Assembly (NCBI GenBank): GCA_913061335.1
Contig: CAJXTP010000030.1
Location: forward strand, 1 to 18,617
Direction: 5' to 3'
Source of the DNA: an uncultured Loktanella sp.
GTDB taxonomy: Bacteria > Pseudomonadota > Alphaproteobacteria > Rhodobacterales > Rhodobacteraceae
DNA: 18,617 bases
Part shown: piece after piece, positions 7,397-15,710 of the stretch
Layout of the letters: every line of letters starts with the position of its first letter
Position numbering within the stretch: position 1 is the stretch's first letter
Made by a program: the position numbers and the translations under genes
The notes under the pieces: generated by a model
Seen by the model: only the letters and a program-made list of their open reading frames with translations
The model's database searches: none
What the model was told of the DNA's origin: nothing

Positions 7397-7693
7397 TTAG
7401 CTGTCGTAACCTTCGATGATGACCAAATCGCCAGTGGCAACAAGGTCGCGTTTTGCCTTGGCTTTTTGGTATTCGGGGGCGTTGTAGCAATCCAATGCGG
7501 CTTGATAGCTTGGGAATTCGATCACAACTGTGCGGGCGCGTGCGGCACCTTCTACGACGGTGCGGGGCCCTGCGCGGACTTTAAAAGTCGCGCTATATGC
7601 CGCCAATGTGTCTTTTGCTGATGCGATATAGCCTGTCACATAGGCGTCTTGATCGGTGACATCGACGTGGGCGACCCAATATCCTTTGGCCAT
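7397..7693 (-). CDS. DUF1330 family protein
   Basis: 98 residues from ATG 7693, the usual size of DUF1330 dimeric alpha-beta barrel proteins. It opens MAKGYWVAHVDVTD, then shows DAYVTGYIASA, GPRTVVEGAARARTVVIEFPS and ALDCYNAPEYQKAKAKR, which are the standard pattern. The start overlaps the TAA of rlmJ by one base (TAATG), and AGGAGCTG within the end of rlmJ serves as ribosome site, so a longer upstream start in this frame is unlikely. Biochemical role of the family is unknown; members resemble the ferredoxin-like EthD/ABM fold. Cytoplasmic. Confidence 0.88.
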   Translation of the reverse strand: MAKGYWVAHVDVTDQDAYVTGYIASAKDTLAAYSATFKVRAGPRTVVEGAARARTVVIEFPSYQAALDCYNAPEYQKAKAKRDLVATGDLVIIEGYDS

Positions 7694-8472
7694 TATTTCA
7701 GCTCCTTGAATTTGGTTGATAGCCACGCGGCCTCGGTGTCAAACCCGTAAGGCGCGTTGACGACGAACAATCCTGATCCGACCATGCCGTGACCCGGTCG
7801 GGCGGGCGGAAACGATACCTCATGCAGTGTTCCGTCTGGAATGGCCGCCTTGAGGGCGCTGGTCATCGGCAAATGCCGATCATCCACAAGGATCGGATAC
7901 CATAGCGCAAGTATGCCAACCGGCCATTTGCGGTGAATTTTGGCAAAGAAATCAGGGATCGTCTCATAGTCCGTCTTGATCTCAAACGATGGATCAACCA
8001 ATAACATGCCGCGGCGCGGATCAGGAGGGCAGCGCGACATGGCATATTGCCAACCATCAATCTGGTGGCATCCAACGGGATAACGGATCATCGCATCGCG
8101 CAACGCCAAGACCTCTGCTGGATGTAATTCAGCCAGATCAATTTGGTCACTATTACGGAGCAGATTGGCCGCAATCATTGGCGACCCTGGATATGCGTTT
8201 TTGCCAGAATCGTCGCGTATCTTGGTTAGAACCTCGCGGTAAGGATGATCTGCATGAAACCAGCCTTCGGCCACAGCGATCCCACGCGCAGCCTCGCCGG
8301 TTTTGAGCGCAAAATCATCGGACAGATCATAAAGCGCACGTCCGGCATGCGTTTCAATGTAAGATAGCGGCTTATCTTTGCGGGTCAGGTACGACAGCAT
8401 CCATGCCAGCAAACTGTGCTTATGCACATCCGCCATATTTCCCGCGTGAAATCCGTGTTGATATGACAGCAA
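7693..8472 (-). CDS. rlmJ: 23S rRNA (adenine-2030-N6)-methyltransferase
   Basis: 259 residues (E. coli RlmJ is 280). The N-terminus MLSYQHGFHAGNMADVHKHS is nearly that of the E. coli protein, including K18. YIETHAG (38-44) is the S-adenosylmethionine loop, and DPSFE (160-164) is the variant of the DPPYE N6-adenine methyltransferase motif. It methylates A2030 of 23S rRNA. The start is TTG at 8472; AAGGA lies 7 nt upstream and the alignment of the first residues with known RlmJ leaves little doubt. It follows pyrG by 33 nt and runs into the DUF1330 gene with a 1-nt overlap. Confidence 0.93.
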   Translation of the reverse strand: MLSYQHGFHAGNMADVHKHSLLAWMLSYLTRKDKPLSYIETHAGRALYDLSDDFALKTGEAARGIAVAEGWFHADHPYREVLTKIRDDSGKNAYPGSPMIAANLLRNSDQIDLAELHPAEVLALRDAMIRYPVGCHQIDGWQYAMSRCPPDPRRGMLLVDPSFEIKTDYETIPDFFAKIHRKWPVGILALWYPILVDDRHLPMTSALKAAIPDGTLHEVSFPPARPGHGMVGSGLFVVNAPYGFDTEAAWLSTKFKELK

Positions 8473-8505
8473 GTGCTTGTCCTTATATTCAGGCCTGTAA
8501 GCTCG

Positions 8506-10149
8506 TTAAACGAGCCGTGACACCTCGACCGCAGCGCGGACAAAATCAGCGAACAGCGGATGCGGGGCGAATGGCTTGGATTTCAGTTCAGGGTGGAATT
8601 GCACACCGATAAACCAAGGATGATCCGTCCATTCCACGATCTCAGGCAACTTGCCATCTGGGGACATGCCCGAAAATACGAGGCCCTTTTCTTCGAGCAC
8701 AGACCGATACTTTGTATCAACTTCATAGCGGTGGCGGTGGCGTTCCTCAATAGATGTACTGCCATAAATTCCGGCGACTTTTGACCCTTCAGCAAGGGCT
8801 GCACTGTAGGACCCCAAACGCATTGTGCCACCTTTGTCGTCATCAGTTTTGCGGGCAACCATGTGATTGCCTTGGATCCATTCCTTGAGGTGGTAGACGA
8901 CCGGTTCAAAGCGCTTTTCACCACTTTCATGGTCAAATTCCTCTGATCCAGCTGACGGGATGCCCGCGACATTACGGGCAGCCTCGATCACGGCCATTTG
9001 CATGCCTAGGCAGATACCGAAATACGGAATTTTACGTTCGCGTGCGAATTGGGCGGCCTTGATTTTGCCCTCTGTGCCGCGCTCTCCGAACCCGCCGGGA
9101 ACGAGGATCGCGTGATAGCCCTCAAGGTACGGGGCGGCGTCTTCGCTGTCAAAGATTTCGGCATCGACCCATTCGACCTTTACCTTAACGCGGTTGGACA
9201 TGCCGCCGTGGGTAAGCGCCTCCTTGAATGATTTATATGCATCTTCAAGTTGGACGTATTTACCAACAATGGCGATCTTAACTTCGCCTTCGGGGTTGTG
9301 CACACGGTCGTAGACGTCCCGCCAGCGCGACAAATCTGGCTTGGGAGCAGGTGATATCTGGAACGCGTCAAGCACCGCCTGATCAAGACCCTGTTCGTGG
9401 TAAGCCAGCGGGGCCTCGTAGATCGATTTAAGGTCATAGGCCGCGACGACATGTTCTTTGCGCACGTTGCAAAACAAAGCGATTTTTTCGCGTTCTTTGG
9501 TCGGAATCGGATGCTCAGACCGGCATACCAGCACGTCCGGTGCGATCCCGATAGATTGCAATTCCTTAACCGAGTGTTGCGTTGGCTTTGTCTTCAGCTC
9601 GCCCGATGCAGCCAGATACGGCAGCAATGTCAGGTGCATAAATATGCATTGGCCGCGCGGGCGGTCATGCGAATATTGGCGGATCGCCTCAAAAAACGGC
9701 AGGCCTTCGATGTCGCCCACGGTGCCGCCAATTTCGCAAAGCATGAAATCGACTTCGCTGTCACCAATGTCCAAGAATTCTTTGATCTGGTTGGTGACGT
9801 GGGGGACAACCTGAATAGTTTTGCCCAAATAATCGCCACGACGTTCCTTTTCCAGAACGGTCGAGTAAATCCGGCCCGATGACACGGAATCAGTGTTGCG
9901 CGCAGCGACGCCCGTGAACCGTTCGTAATGGCCAAGATCCAAATCAGTTTCGGCGCCGTCGTCGGTCACAAATACTTCGCCATGTTCAAAGGGCGACATC
10001 GTGCCTGGATCAACATTCAAATACGGATCAAGCTTGCGCAGACGAACCGAATATCCACGGGCTTGCAACAACGCGCCCAAAGCAGCAGACGCCAGCCCTT
10101 TGCCCAAAGAGGACACAACGCCACCGGTAATGAAAATATAACGTGCCAT
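8506..10149 (-). CDS. pyrG: CTP synthase
   Basis: 547 residues; makes CTP from UTP, ATP and glutamine. The synthetase domain starts MARYIFITGGVVSSLGKG with the P-loop, followed by KLDPYLNVDPGTMSPFEHGEVFVTDDG and CEIGGTVGDIEG. The glutaminase domain has PGGFGERG (351-358), the nucleophile C380 in GICLGMQ, and H519 and E521 in QFHPE. The start at 10149 matches the family N-terminus exactly; the frame runs open for 37 more codons upstream but that part is not conserved in kind. AGGGGG sits 8 to 13 nt before the ATG. secG lies upstream on the same strand, a common order in alphaproteobacteria, and rlmJ follows. Confidence 0.98.
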   Translation of the reverse strand: MARYIFITGGVVSSLGKGLASAALGALLQARGYSVRLRKLDPYLNVDPGTMSPFEHGEVFVTDDGAETDLDLGHYERFTGVAARNTDSVSSGRIYSTVLEKERRGDYLGKTIQVVPHVTNQIKEFLDIGDSEVDFMLCEIGGTVGDIEGLPFFEAIRQYSHDRPRGQCIFMHLTLLPYLAASGELKTKPTQHSVKELQSIGIAPDVLVCRSEHPIPTKEREKIALFCNVRKEHVVAAYDLKSIYEAPLAYHEQGLDQAVLDAFQISPAPKPDLSRWRDVYDRVHNPEGEVKIAIVGKYVQLEDAYKSFKEALTHGGMSNRVKVKVEWVDAEIFDSEDAAPYLEGYHAILVPGGFGERGTEGKIKAAQFARERKIPYFGICLGMQMAVIEAARNVAGIPSAGSEEFDHESGEKRFEPVVYHLKEWIQGNHMVARKTDDDKGGTMRLGSYSAALAEGSKVAGIYGSTSIEERHRHRYEVDTKYRSVLEEKGLVFSGMSPDGKLPEIVEWTDHPWFIGVQFHPELKSKPFAPHPLFADFVRAAVEVSRLV

Positions 10150-10253
10150 AGCAAGAATGCCCCCTGAAAGCGGTTCGTGTGGTCTAATTTTTTGTGGAAA
10201 CCCGAACCGTAAAATTCGCATATTCACGGGGGTTAATGATAACTGGATTCGGG

Positions 10254-10275
10254 GCGTCAACGCAACCGTTGACGC
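10254..10275 (-). promoter_or_regulatory. Perfect 9-bp hairpin in the secG-pyrG spacer
   Basis: Arms 10254-10262 (GCGTCAACG) and 10267-10275 (CGTTGACGC) pair perfectly around a 4-nt loop. It lies about 45 nt past the secG stop and 105 nt before the pyrG start. No T-run follows on either strand, so it is not a textbook intrinsic terminator; it could be a termination, processing or operator site. Confidence 0.4.
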
Positions 10276-10319
10276 AACATCATGTAGGTGATTTCGCCTA
10301 AACTAGCAGAACTAGTGGC

Positions 10320-10676
10320 TTATTCGCCTGCCGGAACCAGTGGTGCGTCATCGCTAGACGGAGGCAGCAAGCTGCCACCAAGGTCTGGGGCTGTAGCGCC
10401 GTCCGATTGCGCTGGTGCATCGATGATGCGGTCCACAACCGATGCGCCCGCAGATTTGTCTGCTGCAATGATGGTCATCGCGATAGATGTGCAAATAAAC
10501 CCAATAGCCAAGATCCACGTGAATTTGGTCATCGCAGATGCGCCGGCACGACCACCTGTCGCACCGCCGCCACCGCCGCCAATACCTAAACCACCGCCCT
10601 CGGAGCGCTGCATCAGCACAACCCCAATCAAGCTAAGTGCGAGGATCAAGTGGATGACAAGGACGACGTTTTCCAT
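10320..10676 (-). CDS. secG: Preprotein translocase subunit SecG
   Basis: 118 residues with the SecG plan: a first membrane helix at about 3-22 (VVLVIHLILALSLIGVVLMQ), the RSEGGGLG motif followed by a run of glycines (27-42), and a second helix at 52-72. The C-terminal tail after 75 is acidic, proline-rich and not conserved in the family. SecG joins SecY and SecE in the inner membrane and assists SecA-driven export. ATG at 10676, with AGG about 11 nt before it. The gene sits between a DUF6524 gene and pyrG on the same strand. Confidence 0.95.
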   Translation of the reverse strand: MENVVLVIHLILALSLIGVVLMQRSEGGGLGIGGGGGGATGGRAGASAMTKFTWILAIGFICTSIAMTIIAADKSAGASVVDRIIDAPAQSDGATAPDLGGSLLPPSSDDAPLVPAGE

Positions 10677-10752
10677 GAATGGCAGGCCTGTAATTAAACT
10701 CTGGTTCGTCGTTATCTATGATCTTGGGGCGGGTGTCGCAAGGGCCTAATCG

Positions 10753-11148
10753 TTAGGTATCCACGTCATCGACGTCCGCTTGGCCAGAAATCTTGCGTCG
10801 CACGATGGACCATGACAGTCCAATCGCCAGTACAAGCGACATCACGATGATCCCAAGCCACGTATTTATCGTGGGATTGGTCAGGTCGATGATCCCTTGA
10901 TCAAACAACACCCAAAGCAGGGTTCCGGCAACGGCCAGCACCAATAACATGCCGAACATCCCGATGGATCGCAGTGTCGCGCGCAGGTAAATAATATAAC
11001 CGATCACTAAGATCAGCCCAATCAGAACGGTGACGGACAGCGTGCTTTGATAGTTTGCCATCGACCAACGCACGAAATTCCATTGCGTTGGATTGTAGGT
11101 TGCGGCCAGCAACAAAAAGGCAAACGCCCAGCGGATCAAAAAGCCCAT
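10753..11148 (-). CDS. DUF6524 family membrane protein
   Basis: 131 residues, four membrane helices at about 4-18, 37-55, 61-83 and 97-116, with the positive RRK at 117-119 favouring a cytoplasmic C-terminus. The segment ATYNPTQWNFVRW at 16-28, between helices 1 and 2, is the recognisable signature of this small family in Rhodobacterales. Function unknown. A good GAGGTG ribosome site lies 5 nt before the ATG. It is divergent from purA across a 132-bp gap and is followed by secG after 76 nt, possibly sharing its transcript. Confidence 0.85.
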   Translation of the reverse strand: MGFLIRWAFAFLLLAATYNPTQWNFVRWSMANYQSTLSVTVLIGLILVIGYIIYLRATLRSIGMFGMLLVLAVAGTLLWVLFDQGIIDLTNPTINTWLGIIVMSLVLAIGLSWSIVRRKISGQADVDDVDT

Positions 11149-11280
11149 AATTCACCTCGTTCTATCATCTTGCACACATTGCCAATCGATTGCGTTGTGG
11201 TCCAGTCGCATTTTGCGGTTTCGCACGGCGGGGTGTGTCGATATAGGGGGGACGGGATTGAAGATTAAGGACTGAAAGCA
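11149..11280. promoter_or_regulatory. Divergent intergenic region between DUF6524 gene and purA
   Basis: 132 bp that must carry the start signals for purA (plus strand) and the DUF6524-secG direction (minus strand). The AAGGA at 11267-11271 is the purA ribosome site, 9 nt before its ATG. An AT-rich GATATA at 11240-11245 could be part of a purA -10, but no partner -35 at normal spacing was found. No PurR-like or riboswitch-like structure recognised. Confidence 0.4.
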
Positions 11281-12576
11281 ATGGCAAACGTCGTCGTCGT
11301 GGGCGCCCAATGGGGCGATGAAGGCAAAGGCAAGATTGTGGACTGGCTGTCCGAGCGCGCAGATGTGATTGCGCGTTTCCAAGGGGGGCATAACGCTGGC
11401 CACACCCTTGTGATTGATGGCAAAGTTTACAAGCTACATGCGCTGCCATCTGGCGTCGTGCGCGGTGGTAAGCTTTCGGTTATTGGGAACGGGGTCGTGC
11501 TTGACCCGTGGCACCTGATGAAAGAGATCGCGACGATTGAGGCGCAGGGCGTCACAATCAACCCAGAAAACCTGATGATTGCGGAAAATACGCCGTTGAT
11601 TTTGCCACTTCACGGCGAACTTGATCGGTTGCGAGAAGAGGCTGCGAGCAAGGGGACCAAAATTGGGACCACAGGCCGTGGAATTGGACCCGCATACGAA
11701 GATAAAGTTGGCCGGCGGTCAGTCCGTGTGGCAGATCTAGCGGATGATGCAACGCTTGAGGCCCGCGTGGACCGTGCGTTACAGCACCATAATCCGCTGC
11801 GCCGTGGTTTGGGTTTCGAAGAGGTTGACCGCGAAGCGCTGCTGACCGATCTGCGTGCGATTGCGCCCAAAATATTGCCATACGCCGCACCCGTTTGGAA
11901 AGTTTTGAACGACAAACGCAAAGCCGGTAAGCGAATTTTGTTCGAAGGCGCGCAAGGCGCATTGTTGGACGTTGATTTCGGAACCTACCCGTTTGTGACG
12001 TCGTCCAACGTGATTGCGGGGCAGGCGGCCACTGGCGTTGGGCTTGGTCCAACGGCGATCGATTATGTCTTGGGAATCGTTAAGGCCTACACGACGCGTG
12101 TGGGCGAAGGGCCGTTTCCAACCGAGCTCGACGATGCGGATGGACAGCGCCTCGGTGAGCGTGGCCATGAATTTGGAACAACTACGGGGCGTAAGCGTCG
12201 GTGTGGTTGGTTTGATGCGGCATTGTTGCGCCAAACCTGTGCGACGTCCGGTGTGACGGGCATTTGCCTGACAAAGCTTGACGTTCTGGATGGGTTTGAG
12301 ACCTTGAAGATGTGTGTCGGTTACGCGTTGGACGGCGAAACATTGGACTATTTGCCTACTGCGGCAATGGATCAGGCGCGCTGTGTGCCAATCTATGAAG
12401 AGATGCCTGGTTGGTCGGAAAGCACGGAAGGCGCGCGGTCTTGGGCCGAATTGCCTGCGCAAGCGATCAAATATGTGCGCCGCATCGAAGAGCTGATCGA
12501 TTGCCCTGTGGCCCTCGTTTCCACGTCACCAGAACGCGAGGATACAATCCTTGTGACTGACCCATTTGCGGATTGA
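11281..12576 (+). CDS. purA: Adenylosuccinate synthetase
   Basis: 431 residues, normal length. Catalyses GTP-dependent condensation of IMP and aspartate, the first committed step to AMP. The opening GAQWGDEGKGKIVD (8-21) is the GTP/IMP loop with D13 and K16, and GGHNAGHT gives H41, matching the catalytic D13/H41 numbering of the E. coli enzyme. GTTGRGIGPAYEDK binds IMP, EGAQGALLD and the C-terminal TTTGRKRRCGW loop bind aspartate and nucleotide. The start is supported by AAGGA 9 nt upstream. The stop is followed after one base by a DUF2842 gene, so they form a small unit. Confidence 0.98.
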   Translation: MANVVVVGAQWGDEGKGKIVDWLSERADVIARFQGGHNAGHTLVIDGKVYKLHALPSGVVRGGKLSVIGNGVVLDPWHLMKEIATIEAQGVTINPENLMIAENTPLILPLHGELDRLREEAASKGTKIGTTGRGIGPAYEDKVGRRSVRVADLADDATLEARVDRALQHHNPLRRGLGFEEVDREALLTDLRAIAPKILPYAAPVWKVLNDKRKAGKRILFEGAQGALLDVDFGTYPFVTSSNVIAGQAATGVGLGPTAIDYVLGIVKAYTTRVGEGPFPTELDDADGQRLGERGHEFGTTTGRKRRCGWFDAALLRQTCATSGVTGICLTKLDVLDGFETLKMCVGYALDGETLDYLPTAAMDQARCVPIYEEMPGWSESTEGARSWAELPAQAIKYVRRIEELIDCPVALVSTSPEREDTILVTDPFAD

Positions 12577-12577
12577 T

Positions 12578-12808
12578 ATGGCACTGACATACAAACAACG
12601 ACGGCGTTGGTCGCTTTTTTTGCTGGTGGTGTTCCTGCCAGTCTACATCTTGGTTGCCGTGATGGTGATGAGCGTGGCAACGCGCGCGCCGTTGGTAATT
12701 GAATTTGCGATCTATGTATTCCTAGGCATCGCGTGGGTTTTCCCATTCAAGAGAGTGTTTATGGGAATTGGCCAAGCCGATCCGGACGCGCCGGACGACC
12801 AAGCCTGA
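12578..12808 (+). CDS. DUF2842 family small membrane protein
   Basis: 76 residues from ATG 12578. Basic N-terminus (TYKQRRRW), a first helix at about 13-33 (LFLLVVFLPVYILVAVMVM), a second at about 42-58, then the family-typical FKRVFMGIGQADPDAPDD. Found widely in Rhodobacterales; function unknown. Only one base lies between the purA TGA and this ATG, so ribosomes probably re-initiate. A start 12 bases earlier would overlap purA and lacks a ribosome site. Confidence 0.85.
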   Translation: MALTYKQRRRWSLFLLVVFLPVYILVAVMVMSVATRAPLVIEFAIYVFLGIAWVFPFKRVFMGIGQADPDAPDDQA

Positions 12809-12877
12809 CCTGATTGACTGCGTCCCTGCGGGCCGCAGATTACTTTTTCGATTGGCTTAACGCAAACGTATCATATG

Positions 12878-12907
12878 AAAAGGCGGGGGATTTTGTCCCC
12901 CGCCTTT
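12878..12907. terminator. Bidirectional intrinsic terminator
   Basis: A perfect 12-bp GC-rich stem, arms 12879-12890 and 12896-12907 (AAAGGCGGGGGA and its complement), with loop TTTTG. The A and T ends of the stem supply a short U-tract in both directions (TTTCGTC on plus, TTTTC on minus). It sits between the convergent DUF2842 and 658-residue genes and should end both. Confidence 0.9.
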
Positions 12908-12930
12908 CGTCTTCGTTATGGTTAGTTTAG

Positions 12931-14907
12931 TTAGCCCGCTTTGGTTTCTGGCCGGAACCGTGTCTCGTCTGACACTTGAAACCGTCCGTTGCGAACCTTG
13001 CTGATACGACCTTCACGTAAAAGCGTTCCGAACGACCGCAGCCCATCTTCGCGGCTGAACTCCACGTCAGACGTTAGCTGCACCTTCTTCATGATTTGAG
13101 GGCGAGAGAAATCCTCGGACCCTTCAACAAACGCAGTGTATGCTGCGGCTGCTTCAAGCAAATCGGGTAAAGCAGTCGCCCCCATATTTTCCGCAAACTC
13201 AGCAAAGTTGCTGGCAGCCACGACGCTCACTTGTTCGACAGGAGTGGCCACACGGCGCGGGGCCACAGCGACATCACTGATTGGTGCCGCATCCGGCGTG
13301 TCGACGCGTTGAGAGGCGACCAACTTAAGCGGGCTTGGCCGCGGACGAGCAGTGCGCTCAACTGGCTTTTCAACCCGGGCAGGGCGCCGTGGTCGCACAA
13401 CTTCATCAAGATCACCGCGGAACGCATCTTCAACTTGCGTGTCTGGGTCAGTGTGGTCACCCAATTGGCGGGCTGCTTCCGTAGCGGCTACGGCCGCCTT
13501 AAGCTGTGCAATTGCATTGCGCCGACGACTGCCTTCTGGTTCGTTCAGTTCTTGATCCGTTTGATCCAGAATATGTGACAAAGTACTATCGTCAGTTTCA
13601 GGCAGGCTGTTGCGTACTTTTGCGACTGGCGTGTCTTGCTCGGGTGTTTCAGGGGCAGCAGTCTCAGGGTCGGCCGTTTTCGGGGCAAAATCACGTTCGA
13701 CTTCTGCCAGCTCATCCATAAGGTCGGCTTCTTCGTCCGCAGACAAGCTTGTTTCTGCAGGGGCCGCGACGGCATCGAGGTCCTCGAAACCATCAAGTTT
13801 GGCGACATCAAGCACGTCTTCGTCATAGTTATCTTCTAGATCGTCTTCGACGAATGCAAAGGAGTCAGCTGACGCCTTTGCAAGTTCGTCCTGCGGCAAA
13901 TTGGATTTGCGCAAACGCAGAACCTGAGCACGAATTACCGGTTTTGCATCGGCTGGAGCTACCGTCGCTTCCGCATTTCTGACAATCGCATCGATCGATT
14001 CTTTTGCCGACTCTTGCACGTCGTTTATGTGATCTTCAACATCTGGGACTGGCTGGGCCATCTTGGCTGTCAAGCTACTCAGCAGTGCATCATCATCTTC
14101 AGCGGCATCAATCGGTGCTGCTTCGGACAAATCAACAGGAGCGTCCAGCTTTTCGGGCTCGTCCGCTATTGGTGGCATCGGCTCTGCTAGTTCTTCCGAT
14201 TCAACTTCGAAACCAGCGTCGTCCGACATATTAATGTCCATCGTGTTTGCGTCCGCGATGTTTGGCATCTCAGGGGCATACTGATCTTCATTGTATTCCG
14301 CGGCTTCAGGGCTATCTGATTGCCCGACAACGGCGCGAATACGCTGCAACTTGGCCGCGACACTTTGCGCGTCGGGGTGTGTCGTATGTTCTGGCGCGAT
14401 GTCAGCCGGAGCTGCGTGCGCAAGTGTCGCTTGACCGGAGGCCACGAGCGGTGAGGAAACAGTTTCCTCGGCCTCCAGCCCTGCAACAAGCTCCGCCTCA
14501 GACGCCGTCGCGTCAGAGTGGGCTGTCTCAAAACCTTGATCCATGTCAGCCATATAGGCTGGTTCCATAGCTACTTGTGGCGCCACAGATGCAGCAGCAA
14601 CTTGTATTGGATCAGGACGTATAACTTGCGGCGGCATAGCAGGCGCTGGGGCTTGCTGTGCACGCAGCACGATGCCGCCATCTGTCGTGCTGGCATCGAC
14701 GCGGCGTGTGATTTCACGCTCGGCGATTTTTGCCAACATCTGTACATCAGGTGCGGGGGGCTCTGCCCCAAAATACCGGTCATCGGCTGCTAAATCGCGG
14801 AAATACTCCGCGATCGCTTTCATCGTGCCGAAGGAATCGTCAAATCCCTCCAAGGTGCACGAAAAAGTGCCATATGATACGGTAAGAATCTTGCTCGAAT
14901 CTACCAT
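12931..14907 (-). CDS. Large acidic low-complexity protein with conserved ends, function unknown
   Basis: 658 residues. The N-terminal block (1-75) is compact: SYGTFSCTLEGFDDSFGTMKAI, then FRDLAADDRYFG and an IAEREITRRV helix. Residues about 85-560 are low complexity, rich in Ala, Asp, Glu and Pro with very acidic stretches (for example EDDLEDNYDEDVLD), probably disordered. The C-terminal block (about 562-658) is again folded-looking: FAEFAENMGATALPDLLEAA, then RPQIMKKVQLTSD and REDGLRSFGTLLREGRISKV followed by RNGRFQVSD, a pattern like a winged-helix with its wing. No signal peptide, membrane helix or kinase domain. Similar Rhodobacterales proteins are sometimes labelled chemotaxis-like, which I do not support. 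It may tether a DNA- or protein-binding C-terminus to the N-terminal block; that is inference. Confidence 0.82.
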   Translation of the reverse strand: MVDSSKILTVSYGTFSCTLEGFDDSFGTMKAIAEYFRDLAADDRYFGAEPPAPDVQMLAKIAEREITRRVDASTTDGGIVLRAQQAPAPAMPPQVIRPDPIQVAAASVAPQVAMEPAYMADMDQGFETAHSDATASEAELVAGLEAEETVSSPLVASGQATLAHAAPADIAPEHTTHPDAQSVAAKLQRIRAVVGQSDSPEAAEYNEDQYAPEMPNIADANTMDINMSDDAGFEVESEELAEPMPPIADEPEKLDAPVDLSEAAPIDAAEDDDALLSSLTAKMAQPVPDVEDHINDVQESAKESIDAIVRNAEATVAPADAKPVIRAQVLRLRKSNLPQDELAKASADSFAFVEDDLEDNYDEDVLDVAKLDGFEDLDAVAAPAETSLSADEEADLMDELAEVERDFAPKTADPETAAPETPEQDTPVAKVRNSLPETDDSTLSHILDQTDQELNEPEGSRRRNAIAQLKAAVAATEAARQLGDHTDPDTQVEDAFRGDLDEVVRPRRPARVEKPVERTARPRPSPLKLVASQRVDTPDAAPISDVAVAPRRVATPVEQVSVVAASNFAEFAENMGATALPDLLEAAAAYTAFVEGSEDFSRPQIMKKVQLTSDVEFSREDGLRSFGTLLREGRISKVRNGRFQVSDETRFRPETKAG

Positions 14908-15047
14908 TCTTTTGCTCGCTTTCTACCAAACCCAGTGAGGATACGTTTACCATCAATTGGTTCGCAATCCGGCACAACAACGGGTAAAACTCGGTATTAA
15001 TTCAAGGCGCTTTTAAGGAATGTTTCCAAATATGCGCGTAATGACAG

Positions 15048-15710
15048 GTGGTCGCATTGATTGTTCACAGTTTTGATCCGGTTGCCCTTGTCGGTGGTGC
15101 TGACCTTGGACCACAAGACCTTAACATTTTACAAAGCTATGCGCCAAGCTTTGTAGGAGTCGATGGTGGTGCCGATCATCTATTAGCTGCGGGGATCAGA
15201 CCCGTAGCAGTTATCGGTGATCTAGACAGTATATCTGACGCCGCGCGACTCGAATACGCCGATCTGCTGCATCACGTCTCCGAACAAGATACCGTTGACT
15301 TTGAAAAGGCGTGGCGGCTTGTGGATACGCCGCTTGTCTTTGCGGTTGGGTTTTCGGGTGGCAGGCTCGACCATACGTTGGCAGTTCTCAACGTGATGGG
15401 GCGATTTGGAGGGCGGAGGCTGATTCTGATTGGGACTGAGGACGTGACCGCGATCGTGCCGCGAGATGGGATTGTCTTAAACGGGTTAGATATTGGGTCG
15501 CGACTGTCTTTGATGCCACTTGCGACTGCGCGGGTATCGGGAACGGGTCTGCGCTGGCCTGTGCATGGTCAAGTATTTGATACTTTAGGCTTCACCAGTG
15601 CATCGAACGAAGTGCTTGGACCTGCAGTAACGCTGTCGGCGGAGGGAGCAGTTTTACTTGTTCTGCCACGGCGATCACTGGACGTATTGGTCAAAGCAAT
15701 GATGGGTTAA
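15048..15710 (+). CDS. thiN: Thiamine diphosphokinase
   Basis: 220 residues; converts thiamine to thiamine diphosphate with ATP. Motifs in order: GVDGGADHLLAAGIRPVAVIGDLDSIS (37-63) with the catalytic acidic residues, EQDTVDFEKAW (79-89), which is the D-x-T-D-x-x-K-A element with one substitution (V for T), and GFSGGRLDHTLAVLNVM (101-117). The C-terminal beta-sandwich holds SNEVLG near 186-191, matching the usual T/S-N-E motif. GTG start at 15048: the preceding in-frame codons reach a TGA at 15042, and no good ribosome site is seen, so TTG at 15057 remains possible. The gene ends in MMG-TAA inside an inverted repeat. Confidence 0.92.
   Translation: MVALIVHSFDPVALVGGADLGPQDLNILQSYAPSFVGVDGGADHLLAAGIRPVAVIGDLDSISDAARLEYADLLHHVSEQDTVDFEKAWRLVDTPLVFAVGFSGGRLDHTLAVLNVMGRFGGRRLILIGTEDVTAIVPRDGIVLNGLDIGSRLSLMPLATARVSGTGLRWPVHGQVFDTLGFTSASNEVLGPAVTLSAEGAVLLVLPRRSLDVLVKAMMG

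Noticed and set aside
10302..10316. Small inverted repeat ACTAG-CAGAA-CTAGT near the secG stop
   Set aside because: Only 5 bp of AT-containing stem with a very short T-stretch; too weak to call a terminator.
11213..11247. purA promoter from TTGCGG (11213) and TATAGG (11242)
   Set aside because: The 23-nt spacing is far from the usual 16-18 nt.
11779..12462. 227-codon open frame on the minus strand inside purA
   Set aside because: Shadow of purA, which has full motif support and a ribosome site.
12931..14907. CheA or chemotaxis-kinase label for the acidic protein
   Set aside because: No HPt, dimerisation, histidine-kinase ATPase or CheW-like motifs are visible.
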